From Pseudomonas chlororaphis (GTDB lineage: Bacteria; Pseudomonadota; Gammaproteobacteria; Pseudomonadales; Pseudomonadaceae): 64,000 nt of DNA. The stretch lies in assembly GCF_001921865.1 (NCBI RefSeq), contig NZ_MSCT01000013.1, positions 62,001-126,000 on the forward strand. Direction: 5' to 3'. This document shows positions 25,606-33,557 of the stretch, in pieces. Position numbers and translations under genes: made by a program. Position 1 is the stretch's first letter. Each line of letters opens with the position of its first letter. The notes beneath the pieces were generated by a model that had not been told where the DNA came from, ran no database searches, and saw nothing but the letters and a program-made list of their open reading frames with translations.

Positions 25606-25705
25606 TGTAGGAGCGAAGCTGGCTCGCGATAGCCGCGCAGCGGCGGTATAACCGTCGCCTCGCGTTATCGTTGGAGATTTATCGCGAGCAAGCTGCGCTC
25701 CTACA
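25606..25705. repeat. REP pair, inverted
   Basis: TGTAGGAGCGAAGCTGGCTCGCGAT faces ATCGCGAGCAAGCTGCGCTCC. It separates the efflux operon from the DUF1345 gene. Confidence 0.9.
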
Positions 25706-25758
25706 GGTTGGGGGCCGCATGCTAAGGTTTGCCGCACACCCCGCCACCGCGAGCCGCC

Positions 25759-26400
25759 ATGTCCTTTCTTGTGCGTACCCATCCCCGCCTGACCGCCGGT
25801 GTCCTGATCGGCCTGGCGGCGGGTTTCCTGGCGCCGTCCGAAGCGTGGCTGAGCAAGGTCCTCATCGGCTGGAACGCCGCGGTCTGGAGCTACCTGCTGC
25901 TGATGTTCTGGCTGACCACCCGCTCCCGGGCCGACGACGTGAAACGCATCGCCGAGGTCGAGGACGAAAACGCCGGGGTGGTGCTGCTCATGGTCTGCAT
26001 CGCGGCCATCGCCAGCCTCGCCGCCATCACCTTCTCGCTGTCCGCCAGCAAGGACCTGGACGCCAGCCAGCGCCTGCTGCACTACGCCTTCACCGGGCTG
26101 ACGGTGGTCGGCTCCTGGCTGCTGATCGGGGTGATCTTCAGCGTGCACTACGCCCGCCTCTACTACACCTGGGGCGGCAAGGAGCCGGCGCTGCGCTTCG
26201 CTGAGGGCCTGACCACCCCCAATTACTGGGACTTCCTGTATTTCTCCTTCACCATCGGCGTGGCGGTGCAGACCGCCGACGTCGGCGTCGCCACCCGCGA
26301 GTTGCGCAAGATCGTCCTGGCCCAGTCGCTGATCGGGTTCCTGTTCAACACCGCGATCCTCGGTTTCTCGATCAATATCGCCGCCGGGCTGTTCTCGTGA
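25759..26400 (+). CDS. DUF1345 family membrane protein
   Basis: Predicted 213-residue inner-membrane protein with about five to six hydrophobic helices. Features of the DUF1345 family are the early [12 protein letters not shown] and [14 protein letters not shown], the middle [30 protein letters not shown], and the pore-like C-terminal [21 protein letters not shown], which resembles the selectivity region of two-helix ion channels. Start MSFLVRTH at 25759 is chosen over an upstream extension without a ribosome site. It stands alone between a REP pair and an AraC gene. Function is not established. Confidence 0.82.
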   Translation: MSFLVRTHPRLTAGVLIGLAAGFLAPSEAWLSKVLIGWNAAVWSYLLLMFWLTTRSRADDVKRIAEVEDENAGVVLLMVCIAAIASLAAITFSLSASKDLDASQRLLHYAFTGLTVVGSWLLIGVIFSVHYARLYYTWGGKEPALRFAEGLTTPNYWDFLYFSFTIGVAVQTADVGVATRELRKIVLAQSLIGFLFNTAILGFSINIAAGLFS

Positions 26401-26475
26401 CCGCGCACATCTGTTCTAGACCCGCCCGGGCGAACGGGCGCTAACTGTCGCCCTCGCCCCTGCCACGGACCTTCC

Positions 26476-27315
26476 ATGAACGCGCACGACTGGCTCGACC
26501 TGGCCCAGGACGCCGACACCGGCATCGAGACCCTGCGCGCCCATTTCACCGGCCACGCCTACGACCCGCACTGGCACGACAGCTACCTGGTGGGCGTGAC
26601 CGAACAGGGCGTGCAGCAGTTCCACTGCCGCCGCGAGCGCTTTCACAGCACCCCGGGCAAGGTATTCCTGCTCGAGCCCGGGGAAATCCACGACGGCGAC
26701 GCCCCCGCCGAAGGCGGCTTCACCTACCGCATGCTGTACCTCGACCCGCAGTGGCTGGAGCGCGAACTGAGCGCGCTGTTCGAAGAGGCGCCGGCCGACA
26801 GCCAACTGAGTTTCGCCAGCACCCTGGCCAGCAACCCGCGCCTGGCGCTGGCCACCAGCAACGCCTTCCACAGTCTGCACCACGGCGAGTTGCGCATCGT
26901 CCGCCAGAGCGCCATGGACCAGCTGTTCGACCAGCTCACCGGCCACCTGCACTGGCGCCAGCGCTACCGCGAAGACCCGCGCCTGCCCCGGGTGGCGCAA
27001 AGGGCCCGGGACTACCTGCACGCCCACGCCCAACAGGACATCAGCCTGGACGCGCTGGCCGCGGCCTGCGGCGTCGACCGCTTCCGCCTGACCCGGGCCT
27101 TCAAGGCCGCCTACGGCCTGCCGCCCCATGCCTACCTGGTGCAGTTGCGCCTGGCCAAGGCGCGGCGCCTGCTGGCCCACGGCGAGCAACCGGCCGCGGT
27201 GGCCATGGCCCTGGGCTTCGCCGACCAGAGCCACCTGGGCCGCTGGTTCGTCCGCGCCTACGGCATGACCCCGGCGGCGTACCGCAAGCGCTGCTCGAAT
27301 CTTCCAGACGCCTGA
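26476..27315 (+). CDS. AraC-family regulator with cupin sensor, paired with lysE
   Basis: Predicted 279-residue regulator. The cupin sensor has YDPHWHDSYLVGVTEQGVQQF and VFLLEPGEIHDGDA (about residues 30-80). The C-terminal AraC domain has DISLDALAAACGVDRFRLTRAFKAAYGLPPHAYLVQLRLAKAR and VAMALGFADQSHLGRWFVRAYGMTPAAYRKR. It lies 49 bases upstream of a LysE-type exporter in the same direction, a frequent pairing in which the regulator senses the exported amino acid or a signal of its excess. A strong hairpin separates the two genes. Confidence 0.9.
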   Translation: MNAHDWLDLAQDADTGIETLRAHFTGHAYDPHWHDSYLVGVTEQGVQQFHCRRERFHSTPGKVFLLEPGEIHDGDAPAEGGFTYRMLYLDPQWLERELSALFEEAPADSQLSFASTLASNPRLALATSNAFHSLHHGELRIVRQSAMDQLFDQLTGHLHWRQRYREDPRLPRVAQRARDYLHAHAQQDISLDALAAACGVDRFRLTRAFKAAYGLPPHAYLVQLRLAKARRLLAHGEQPAAVAMALGFADQSHLGRWFVRAYGMTPAAYRKRCSNLPDA

Positions 27316-27322
27316 ACGCTCG

Positions 27323-27353
27323 CCAGCGAAGATCGCTCACCGATCTTCACTGG
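27323..27353 (+). promoter_or_regulatory. Strong hairpin overlapping the lysE ribosome-binding site
   Basis: CCAG-C-GAAGATCG and CGATCTTC-A-CTGG pair as a 12-base stem with one mismatch around the loop CTCAC. The right arm takes in CTGG of the CTGGAG ribosome site (27350-27355); the ATG is at 27365. No U-tract follows, so it is more likely a translational control hairpin or operator than a terminator. Confidence 0.5.
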
Positions 27354-27364
27354 AGTTGCTCGCG

Positions 27365-27997
27365 ATGTTGTCCTCCCTGTCCTTTCTACCGTCCCTGCCT
27401 GGCCTGCTGCCCTTCCTGTTGTTCGCCTTCGTCGCCTCGATCACCCCGGGGCCGACCAATATCCTGGTGCTGAGCAACAGCGCCCGCTACGGCTTCAAGG
27501 CCGCGCTGCCGATCGTCCTCGGCGCCTGCGTGGCCGCCGCCGGCATCGTCGTGCTGGTGGGCAGCGGCCTCGGCCGGACACTGATGGACGTGCCCGGCCT
27601 GCCCGCCGCCATGCGCTGGGCCGGGGTGATCTGGCTGAGCGTCCTGTCCTGGCAGATCTTTCGCGCGCCGCCCGCCGCCATCGACCCCAAGGCGGGCGAC
27701 ACCCACCGGCGCCTGGGCCTGCTCGGCGGCGCCAGCCTGCAACTGGTCAACCCCAAGACCTGGATGATGGCCCTGGCGGTGGTCAGCGTGTTCGCCGGCA
27801 ACGGCAACGAGCGCGAAAACCAGGTGCTGTACCTGTCGCTGGTGTTTTTCCTGGTGTCGCTGCCCTGCCTTGGCGCCTGGGCGCTACTCGGCGCCGGCTC
27901 CGCCCGGCTGCTGCGCTCGCCGCAAGCCTTGCAGCGCTTCAACCGGGGCATGGCGCTGTTGCTGCTGGCTTCGGCCTGGCTGAGCCTGTGGGCCTGA
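27365..27997 (+). CDS. LysE/RhtB-family amino-acid exporter
   Basis: Predicted 210-residue inner-membrane exporter with about six helices. The LysE signature ASITPGPTNILVLSNSARYG is at about residues 22-41. The middle motif LVNPKTWMMALAVVSVF and the C-terminal helix GMALLLLASAWLSLWA are typical. The ATG at 27365 is preferred to an upstream TTG because TGGAG lies nine bases before it. It is the second gene after the AraC regulator. Substrate cannot be told from sequence; relatives export lysine, arginine, homoserine, threonine or cysteine derivatives. Confidence 0.88.
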   Translation: MLSSLSFLPSLPGLLPFLLFAFVASITPGPTNILVLSNSARYGFKAALPIVLGACVAAAGIVVLVGSGLGRTLMDVPGLPAAMRWAGVIWLSVLSWQIFRAPPAAIDPKAGDTHRRLGLLGGASLQLVNPKTWMMALAVVSVFAGNGNERENQVLYLSLVFFLVSLPCLGAWALLGAGSARLLRSPQALQRFNRGMALLLLASAWLSLWA

Positions 27998-28059
27998 CGG
28001 TCGCCCCAGTGCAAATGCCGGTCGCCTGAGGGCGTTTTCGCAAGGGTCGGGGTTACCTA

Positions 28060-28166
28060 AAGTGGCGCGGGGTCGATACGAAAGGTCGGCGAGCCTGTTT
28101 TTAACGCAGCATGGCCTGCGTAGCGCCGAAGGCGCCCAGCGCGCAGCCACTTTTCGTACTGACCCC
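28060..28166. repeat. Unusual 107-base palindromic element with nested inverted repeats
   Basis: Left GGGGTC-GA-TACGAAA (28069-28083) pairs with right TTTCGTA-CT-GACCCC (28152-28166). A second pair, AAGTGGC (28060-28066) with GCCACTT (28146-28152), and an inner ACGCAG-N6-CTGCGT (28104-28121) are also present. The outer pairings overlap and compete. It fills most of the 225-base gap between lysE and the binding-protein gene. It is unlike the other two repeat families here. Confidence 0.65.
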
Positions 28167-28193
28167 ACGGCGCAGCAAGACGCCGCCTCTGAC

Positions 28194-28201
28194 AATAACA
28201 A
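28194..28201 (+). promoter_or_regulatory. Hfq/Crc-type motif before the binding-protein gene
   Basis: AATAACAA, within GACAATAACAACC, fits the AANAANAA motif bound by Hfq/Crc. It is 22 bases before the ATG at 28223. This implies translation is repressed on preferred carbon sources. Confidence 0.5.
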
Positions 28202-28222
28202 CCTGCCGGACGAGACCCTGCG

Positions 28223-29167
28223 ATGAGAAACCTGTTCAAACCTTGTCTCCCGATCCTCTGCGGCGCCCTGTTGTTCAGCGCCGGCACCTGGGCCAGCGAG
28301 CCCGCCGCCTGCAAGACCGTCCGCATGGGCGTGGTCAACTGGACCGACGTCATCGCCACCAGCGGCATGGCCGACGTGCTGCTGACCGGCCTGGGCTACG
28401 ACAGCAAGCAGACCAGCGCCGTGCAGCAGATCATCTTCGCCGGCATCCGCGACAAGCGCCTGGACATCTTCCTCGGCTACTGGCAACCGGCGATGGACAA
28501 GAACATCGCGCCGTTCCTCAAGGCCGGGCAGGTCAAGGTCATGGCCCAACCGAGCCTGAGCGATGCCCAGGCCACCCTCGCCGTGCCGGACTACGTGGCG
28601 GCCGCGGGCCTGAAGACCTTCGCCGATATCGCCCGCTTCAAGGAACTACTGGGCGGCAAGCTCTATGGCATCGAACCCGGCAGCGGCGCCAACACCACGA
28701 TCAAAAACATGATCGACAGCGACCGCTTCGGCCTCAAGGGCTTCAAGCTGATCGAGTCCGGCGAGGCCGGGATGCTGGCGGCGGTGCAACGGGCGATCAA
28801 CCGCAAGGAGTTCGTGGTCTTCGTCGGCTGGACCCCGCACCCGATGAACATCAATATGCGCATCGCCTACCTGACCGGCAGCGAAGACGTCTACGGCCCC
28901 GACGAAGGCGCGGCCAAGGTCTCCACCGTCACCGCGCCGGACTACGCCGAGCGTTGCCCGAACGTCTATCGCCTGTTGCAGAACCTGAGCTTCAGCGCGG
29001 CCCAGGAAAGCCAGCTGATGGTACCGATCATGGAGCGCCAGACGCCCCAGGACGTTGCGCGGCAATGGTTGCGCGACCACCCCGACGACCTCCGGCGCTG
29101 GCTGGCCGGGGTCAGCAGCGTCGACGGCCAGGACGGCGTGGCGGCGGTGCAGGCCAGTTTGAAATAG
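28223..29167 (+). CDS. Orphan ABC-type quaternary-amine substrate-binding protein (ChoX/CaiX-like)
   Basis: Predicted 314-residue periplasmic binding protein of the glycine betaine/choline group (OpuAC fold), with a cleavable signal at about residues 1-25. Typical stretches are VRMGVVNWTDVIATSGMADVLL, FLGYWQPAMDKNIAPFL, YGIEPGSGANTTIKNMI and FVVFVGWTPHPMNINM. The aromatic residues in NWTD, GYWQP and GWTPHPMN match the box that holds trimethylammonium groups. No permease or ATPase is nearby, so it probably feeds a core transporter elsewhere, as orphan CaiX, BetX and CbcX do with CbcWV in P. aeruginosa. The next gene is a carboxylesterase, and the ligand may be a choline or carnitine ester. Confidence 0.85.
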   Translation: MRNLFKPCLPILCGALLFSAGTWASEPAACKTVRMGVVNWTDVIATSGMADVLLTGLGYDSKQTSAVQQIIFAGIRDKRLDIFLGYWQPAMDKNIAPFLKAGQVKVMAQPSLSDAQATLAVPDYVAAAGLKTFADIARFKELLGGKLYGIEPGSGANTTIKNMIDSDRFGLKGFKLIESGEAGMLAAVQRAINRKEFVVFVGWTPHPMNINMRIAYLTGSEDVYGPDEGAAKVSTVTAPDYAERCPNVYRLLQNLSFSAAQESQLMVPIMERQTPQDVARQWLRDHPDDLRRWLAGVSSVDGQDGVAAVQASLK

Positions 29168-29185
29168 CGGCGCCCTGTCGATCTC

Positions 29186-29205
29186 ATCGCGAGCTGGCTC
29201 GCGAT
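29186..29205. repeat. Single REP-like hairpin
   Basis: ATCGCGAG-CTGG-CTCGCGAT is a perfect 8-base-arm inverted repeat between the binding protein and the esterase genes. It is the core of the REP family without the outer TGTAGGAG part. It may trim or stabilise the upstream mRNA. Confidence 0.7.
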
Positions 29206-29237
29206 AGCGCCCGCCCCGACAACGGAAAACCCCGCCC

Positions 29238-30170
29238 ATGCGCCACTACCCGCTTTCCCCCGAACTCGCCGCCTTCGTCGAGCGCACGCTGAGCTTCAGC
29301 AGCGCCGACAGCAGCTTCAAGGGCCTGCGCGACAATTACAGCCGCATGTGCCGCGCCTTCGCCCCGCCGCGCCCGGACGGCCTGCGAGTCAGCGACTTCT
29401 CCCTGGCCGGGGTGCCGGCCCGCGCCTATTGCCCGACCCGCCCGATGCCCGCCGACGGCTGGCCCTGCCTGCTGTACCTGCACGGCGGCGGCTGGGTGGT
29501 GGGCGACCTGGACTCCCACGACTTCATCACCGCATACCTGGCGGCGCAGTTGCAGGTACTGGTGATTGCCGTGGACTACCGCCTGGCGCCCGAGCAGCCG
29601 TTCCCCGCCGCCTTCGACGATTGCCTGGCGGCGTGGCGCGCCTTGCAGGCCGGGGCCAGCCCCTTTGCCCTGGATAAACGTCGGCAACTGGTGATCGGCG
29701 ACAGCGCCGGCGGCAACCTCGCCGCGGCGCTGTGCCTGGCCCTGCGCGATGCCGGCGAACCCCCGCCCGCCGCCCAGGCGCTGCTGTACCCCGGCCTCGG
29801 CGGTAGCGCCGACCTGCCCTCGCGCCGCCAGTGCAGCGACGCGCCGCTGCTCGGCAGCAGCGACCTGGACAGCTATCACGCCCTGTACCTGCCCGGCCCC
29901 GAACAGCGCTCGCCCTACGCCCGGCCGCTGCTGGCCGACGACTTCGCCGGCCTGCCCCCGGCCTTTATCGCCCTGGCGCAATTCGACCCGCTGCGCGACG
30001 ACGGCGAGTTGTATCACCAGCGCCTGCTGGCCGCCGGCGGCGACAGCCGGCTGTACCCGGGCCTCGGCCTGGTGCACGGCTGCCTGCGCGCCCGGGGCCT
30101 GGCGCCGGAAGTCGACGCGCTGTACGAGGCCCTGCTCGACTACCTGCGGGCGTGCCTCACGAACCTGTAG
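29238..30170 (+). CDS. Alpha/beta-hydrolase, hormone-sensitive-lipase (esterase) family
   Basis: Predicted 310-residue cytoplasmic esterase. The HGGG oxyanion motif is H82-GGG in YLHGGGWVVGD. The nucleophile is S156 in GDSAGG, and the acid and base are likely D250 (FDPLRDDGE) and H280 (LGLVHGCLR). These define the HSL/AB-hydrolase-3 family acting on short-chain esters. It is 70 bases downstream of the quaternary-amine binding protein, with a REP-like hairpin between. In P. aeruginosa the carnitine locus likewise combines a binding protein (CaiX) with an acylcarnitine hydrolase (HocS); a similar ester-scavenging role is inferred here. The stop codon is the TAG of a REP element. Confidence 0.85.
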   Translation: MRHYPLSPELAAFVERTLSFSSADSSFKGLRDNYSRMCRAFAPPRPDGLRVSDFSLAGVPARAYCPTRPMPADGWPCLLYLHGGGWVVGDLDSHDFITAYLAAQLQVLVIAVDYRLAPEQPFPAAFDDCLAAWRALQAGASPFALDKRRQLVIGDSAGGNLAAALCLALRDAGEPPPAAQALLYPGLGGSADLPSRRQCSDAPLLGSSDLDSYHALYLPGPEQRSPYARPLLADDFAGLPPAFIALAQFDPLRDDGELYHQRLLAAGGDSRLYPGLGLVHGCLRARGLAPEVDALYEALLDYLRACLTNL

Positions 30171-30191
30171 GAGCGCAGCTTGCTCGCGATC
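30166..30191. repeat. Single REP overlapping the esterase stop codon
   Basis: TGTAGGAGCGCAGCTTGCTCGCGAT begins inside the gene and supplies its TAG stop. No second copy follows before ptxS. Confidence 0.85.
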
Positions 30192-30304
30192 ACCTGCGCA
30201 GCAGGTGCCCTTCAACGAAAACGCGCCATCCGTCAGCCGGATGACATTTTTTTCATCCCGCTGACGCCAATCGCCCTTGACGGCGAAATCACTTTGCTGT
30301 TTCC

Positions 30305-30318
30305 TGAAACCGGTTTCA
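30305..30318. promoter_or_regulatory. PtxS operator upstream of ptxS
   Basis: TGAAACCGGTTTCA is a perfect palindrome and identical to the known PtxS target of Pseudomonas. It lies 72 bases before the preferred ptxS start and implies autoregulation relieved by 2-ketogluconate. Confidence 0.88.
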
Positions 30319-30390
30319 GCGATGCGGCAGAACGTCGCACCTGAAACGGATACGCCCCATAACAAGAATGCCAATGACAGGTCGCCGCCC

Positions 30391-31419
30391 GTGAACAGTT
30401 TTTCCGCCGCCCAGCGCAGCCGCGTCACCATGCTCGATGTCGCCGAACGCGCCGGGGTTTCCAAGGCCAGCGTGTCGCGCTTTATCGGCGAAGACCGCGC
30501 CCTGCTCTCCGATGCCATCGCCTTGCGCATCGAACAAGCCATCGCCGAACTGGGCTACCGCCCGAACCAGATGGCCCGCGGCCTGAAGCGCGGGCGCACG
30601 CGCCTGATCGGCATGCTGGTGGCCGATATCCGCAACCCCTATTCGATTGCCGTGATGCATGGCGTGGAAACCGCCTGCCGCCAGCACGGCTACAGCCTGG
30701 TGGTGTGCAACACCGACCGCGACGACGAGCAGGAGCGCCAGCACCTGGCCAACCTGCGCTCGTACAACATCGAAGGCCTGATCGTGAACACCCTCGGCCG
30801 CCACCTGGACGAGCTGCGCGAACTGCACCGGGAAATGCCCATGGTCCTGGTGGACCGCAAGGTCGAGCACTTGCACAGCGACCTGGTCGGCCTGGACAAC
30901 CCGCACGCCGTGCGCAGCGCCGTCGACCACCTGCAGGGGCGCGGCTATCGCGACCTGCTGCTGGTCAGCGAACCCCACGACGGCACCAGCTCGCGGCTCG
31001 AACGCAGCAACGCTTTCAAGGCACAGATCCAGCAGCGCCCGCCATTGCGGGGCGCCGTGGTGGAAACCGGCGCCGACCTGAACCGGCACCTGCAGCAGTT
31101 TCTCGCCGCCCCCGGCCCCGGGCCCAAGGCCCTGTTCTGCGGCAACGGCGTCGCCGCCCTGGCCGCGACCCGGGCCCTGCGCGAACTGGGCTGCCCGCTG
31201 TTCGACGAAATCGGCCTGATCGCCCTCGACGACCTCGACTGGTACCCGCTGGTGGGCAGCGGCATCACCGCCCTCGCCCAACCCACCGAACGCATCGGCG
31301 CCAGCGCCTTCGAGTGCCTGCTCAAGCGCCTGCGCGGCGACAACGAACCGCTGCGCACGCTGGACTTTACCGCCGAGCTGATCGTTCGCGGCTCCACCCG
31401 CCAGAGAGGGCCTCGGTAA
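30391..31419 (+). CDS. ptxS: PtxS-like LacI-family regulator of 2-ketogluconate use
   Basis: Predicted 342-residue repressor. The LacI helix-turn-helix is VTMLDVAERAGVSKASVSRFIGED with the hinge LGYRPNQMARGLKRGRT. The periplasmic-binding-protein-like effector domain follows (IGMLVADIRNPYSIAVMHGVE ... GLIALDDLDWYPLVGSGITALAQP). GTG at 30391 is the preferred start because it begins just before the helix-turn-helix and lies downstream of the operator; an ATG at 30322 would add 23 residues that look unlike LacI N-termini. Perfect PtxS operators occur before this gene and before kguE, and the downstream genes are the kgu operon, so the identity is secure from context. Confidence 0.9.
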   Translation: MNSFSAAQRSRVTMLDVAERAGVSKASVSRFIGEDRALLSDAIALRIEQAIAELGYRPNQMARGLKRGRTRLIGMLVADIRNPYSIAVMHGVETACRQHGYSLVVCNTDRDDEQERQHLANLRSYNIEGLIVNTLGRHLDELRELHREMPMVLVDRKVEHLHSDLVGLDNPHAVRSAVDHLQGRGYRDLLLVSEPHDGTSSRLERSNAFKAQIQQRPPLRGAVVETGADLNRHLQQFLAAPGPGPKALFCGNGVAALAATRALRELGCPLFDEIGLIALDDLDWYPLVGSGITALAQPTERIGASAFECLLKRLRGDNEPLRTLDFTAELIVRGSTRQRGPR

Positions 31420-31450
31420 CCACTGATCGACTCGGGAATCGCGATGCGGG

Positions 31451-31590
31451 TGTAGCCGCTGCCGAGCCTGCGAGGCTGCGATCGGCAACGCAGTTGCCGC
31501 AAAACCTGCGTCCGCGATCTGCCTGAAAAACTCTTGCGCCGGTTGACGACGGCTACGCCGCCGATCGCAGCCTGCGGCAGCGGCTACAGG
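31451..31590. repeat. TGTAGCCGCTGCCG palindromic repeat between ptxS and kguE
   Basis: TGTAGCCGCTGCCGAGCCTGCGAGG faces CCGATCGCAGCCTGCGGCAGCGGCTACAGG. The inner arms CTGCGATCGG and CCGATCGCAG also pair. The remainder of the 263-base gap holds the kguE control region. Confidence 0.85.
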
Positions 31591-31645
31591 GAATCGTGCA
31601 GGCATGAAGAGAGGGAAATGAGCTGCTTTTTTTATGAGCTTTTTT

Positions 31646-31670
31646 TTGACAAAAAATGAAACCGGTTTCA
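31646..31670 (+). promoter_or_regulatory. kgu operon control region with PtxS operator
   Basis: A consensus -35, TTGACA (31646-31651), is followed by the perfect PtxS palindrome TGAAACCGGTTTCA (31657-31670), which would cover the spacer and -10. No good -10 is visible, and the ATG at 31683 is very near, so the exact start is uncertain. Confidence 0.75.
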
Positions 31671-31682
31671 GAGGTCGTGACC

Positions 31683-32465
31683 ATGAATAAATCGCCCGTC
31701 TCCATCAGCCTGTCCAGCTACGGCGCGGACCTCGTCCGCGCCCAGGGCCAGGGCCATTTCATCGAGGTGCTGGCCGCCGCCGGCGCATCGCGCATCGAAT
31801 GGCGCGAGGAGCTGCTGACCGTCGAAGAGCCGTCCCAACTGGCCCAGGCCGCCCGCGCCCAGCAACTGGAAAGCGTATTTTCCTCGCCGCTGGAGCTCTG
31901 GGTCGCCGGACGTTCCCACGCCAACCCGCTGCTGCAACAAGCGCTGCAACGGGCCCAGGCCTTCGGCGCGAAGAGCCTCAAGGTGTCCCTGGGGTATTTC
32001 ACCGACAACAACGACCTGCTCCACCTCGGCCTGCTGCTCGCGCAGTCCCCGGTGCAACTGCTGGTGGAAAACGACCAGACCCTGCACGGCGGGCGTATCG
32101 AACCCTTCCAACGCTTCTTCGCCGAGGTCGAGCGCCACAACCTGCCGGTGCAGATGACCTTCGACATCGGCAACTGGCAGTGGCAGGACCAGTCCGCCTC
32201 CGCCGCCGCGCGCCTGCTGGGCCGCTACGTCGGCTACGTGCACTGCAAGGCCGTGGCGCGGCGTGCCGACGGCAAGCTGGTGGCGATGCCGCCGGGCATG
32301 GCCGACCTGCATCTGTGGGAACAATTGCTGCGGCACATGGCTCAAGGCATTACCCGGGCCGTGGAATACCCGCTGCAAGGCGAAGACCTGGTGCAGCTGA
32401 CCCGCGAGCACGTCGCCACCCTCGCCCGCCTCGGTCAGTCGCGGCTGGAGAACGCCCATGTCTGA
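31683..32465 (+). CDS. kguE: KguE, xylose-isomerase-like TIM-barrel protein of 2-ketogluconate use
   Basis: Predicted 260-residue TIM-barrel protein of the AP-endonuclease-2/xylose isomerase-like superfamily. Visible strands and metal-site residues include [24 protein letters not shown] (metal-binding Glu), [11 protein letters not shown] (Asp) and YVHCKAV (His), which are the usual four barrel-end ligands. KguE is needed for or linked to 2-ketogluconate growth in pseudomonads, but its reaction is not settled. The ATG at 31683 follows the GAGG site at 31671-31674; an upstream in-frame ATG lies in the operator and is rejected. Its end overlaps kguK by 8 bases. Confidence 0.88.
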   Translation: MNKSPVSISLSSYGADLVRAQGQGHFIEVLAAAGASRIEWREELLTVEEPSQLAQAARAQQLESVFSSPLELWVAGRSHANPLLQQALQRAQAFGAKSLKVSLGYFTDNNDLLHLGLLLAQSPVQLLVENDQTLHGGRIEPFQRFFAEVERHNLPVQMTFDIGNWQWQDQSASAAARLLGRYVGYVHCKAVARRADGKLVAMPPGMADLHLWEQLLRHMAQGITRAVEYPLQGEDLVQLTREHVATLARLGQSRLENAHV

Positions 32466-33444
32466 GCTCGATATCCTGTCCTTCGGCGAAACCATGGCGA
32501 TGTTCGTCGCCGAACAGAGCGGCGACCTGGCCCGCGTCGGCCACTTCCACAAGCGCATCGCCGGCGCCGACAGCAACGTTGCCATCGGCCTGTCGCGCCT
32601 GGGGTTCAAGGTCGGCTGGCTGAGCCGGGTCGGCGCCGACTCCCTGGGGCGCTTCGTCGTCGACAGCTTGCAGGGCGAAGGCGTGGATTGCCGCTTCGTC
32701 GCCACCGACCCGCAACACCCCACCGGTTTCCAGCTCAAGTCCCTGGAAGAGCACGGCGACGATCCGCGGGTCGAATACTTCCGTCGCGGCTCGGCGGCCA
32801 GCCACTTGAGCGCCGCCGATATCGCCCCCGAGCTGCTGCGCGCCCGGCACCTGCACGCCACCGGCATTCCACCGGCGCTGTCGGCCTCGGCCCGCGACCT
32901 GTCCCACAGCCTGATGCGCAAGATGCGCGCGGCCGGGCGCAGCCTGTCCTTCGACCCAAACCTGCGGCCGAGCCTGTGGGGCAGCGAAAAACTGATGATC
33001 CATGAGATCAACCGCCTGGCGGCGCTCGCCCATTGGGTGCTGCCGGGCCTGAGCGAGGGCCGCCTGCTGACCGGCTACGAAGACCCGGCCGATATCGCCG
33101 CCTTCTACCTCGATCAGGGCGTCGAAGCCGTGGTGATCAAGCTCGGCGCCCATGGCGCCTACTACCGCACCCAGTTGCACGAAGGCTTCGTCGAGGCCGT
33201 GCCGGTGGCGCAGGTGGTCGACACCGTGGGCGCCGGCGACGGTTTTGCCGTCGGCCTGATCAGCGCCCTGCTGGAAAACCACAGCATGGCCGAGGCCGTG
33301 CAGCGAGCGAACTGGATCGGCAGCCGCGCGGTGCAGAGCCGCGGCGACATGGAAGGTTTACCGCGCCGGGATGAATTGCCGCCGGCCGCTGCGCGACCGA
33401 TCGCGAGCACGCTCGCTCCTACAGAACTTGCGCAATCCGTGTAG
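32458..33444 (+). CDS. kguK: 2-Ketogluconate kinase (PfkB family)
   Basis: Predicted 328-residue ribokinase-fold enzyme that phosphorylates 2-ketogluconate at C6. The substrate-lid region is [27 protein letters not shown]. The PfkB signature 2 with catalytic Asp is [15 protein letters not shown] (about residues 256-270). [11 protein letters not shown] is also typical. It overlaps kguE. The last 15 or so residues ([15 protein letters not shown]) are encoded by a REP element and the TAG stop by the next one, so the C-terminus looks extended or replaced by repeat insertion; the kinase core is intact. Confidence 0.92.
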   Translation: MSELDILSFGETMAMFVAEQSGDLARVGHFHKRIAGADSNVAIGLSRLGFKVGWLSRVGADSLGRFVVDSLQGEGVDCRFVATDPQHPTGFQLKSLEEHGDDPRVEYFRRGSAASHLSAADIAPELLRARHLHATGIPPALSASARDLSHSLMRKMRAAGRSLSFDPNLRPSLWGSEKLMIHEINRLAALAHWVLPGLSEGRLLTGYEDPADIAAFYLDQGVEAVVIKLGAHGAYYRTQLHEGFVEAVPVAQVVDTVGAGDGFAVGLISALLENHSMAEAVQRANWIGSRAVQSRGDMEGLPRRDELPPAAARPIASTLAPTELAQSV

Positions 33445-33478
33445 GAACGAGGGGGACGCCTAGTCCTTGCTCGCGATA
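33400..33478. repeat. REP pair overlapping the kguK 3' end, second copy with an insertion
   Basis: ATCGCGAGCACGCTCGCTCC is inside the kguK reading frame. The second copy, TGTAGGAACGAG...CTTGCTCGCGAT, supplies the TAG stop and carries about 14 extra bases (GGGGACGCCTAGTC) at the hairpin loop. It lies between kguK and kguT. Confidence 0.8.
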
Positions 33479-33530
33479 AAACCGTGAAAACAACACAACC
33501 TGATTAAACCCACGCGTTACCTGCTGCGAC

Positions 33531-33541
33531 AAAAACAACAA
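33531..33541 (+). promoter_or_regulatory. Hfq/Crc-type motif before kguT
   Basis: AAAAACAACAA, directly followed by the CAGGAG ribosome site, matches the AANAANAA motif of Hfq/Crc targets. The ATG is 17 bases further on. Confidence 0.65.
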
Positions 33542-33557
33542 GCTCAGGAGCACCCTC

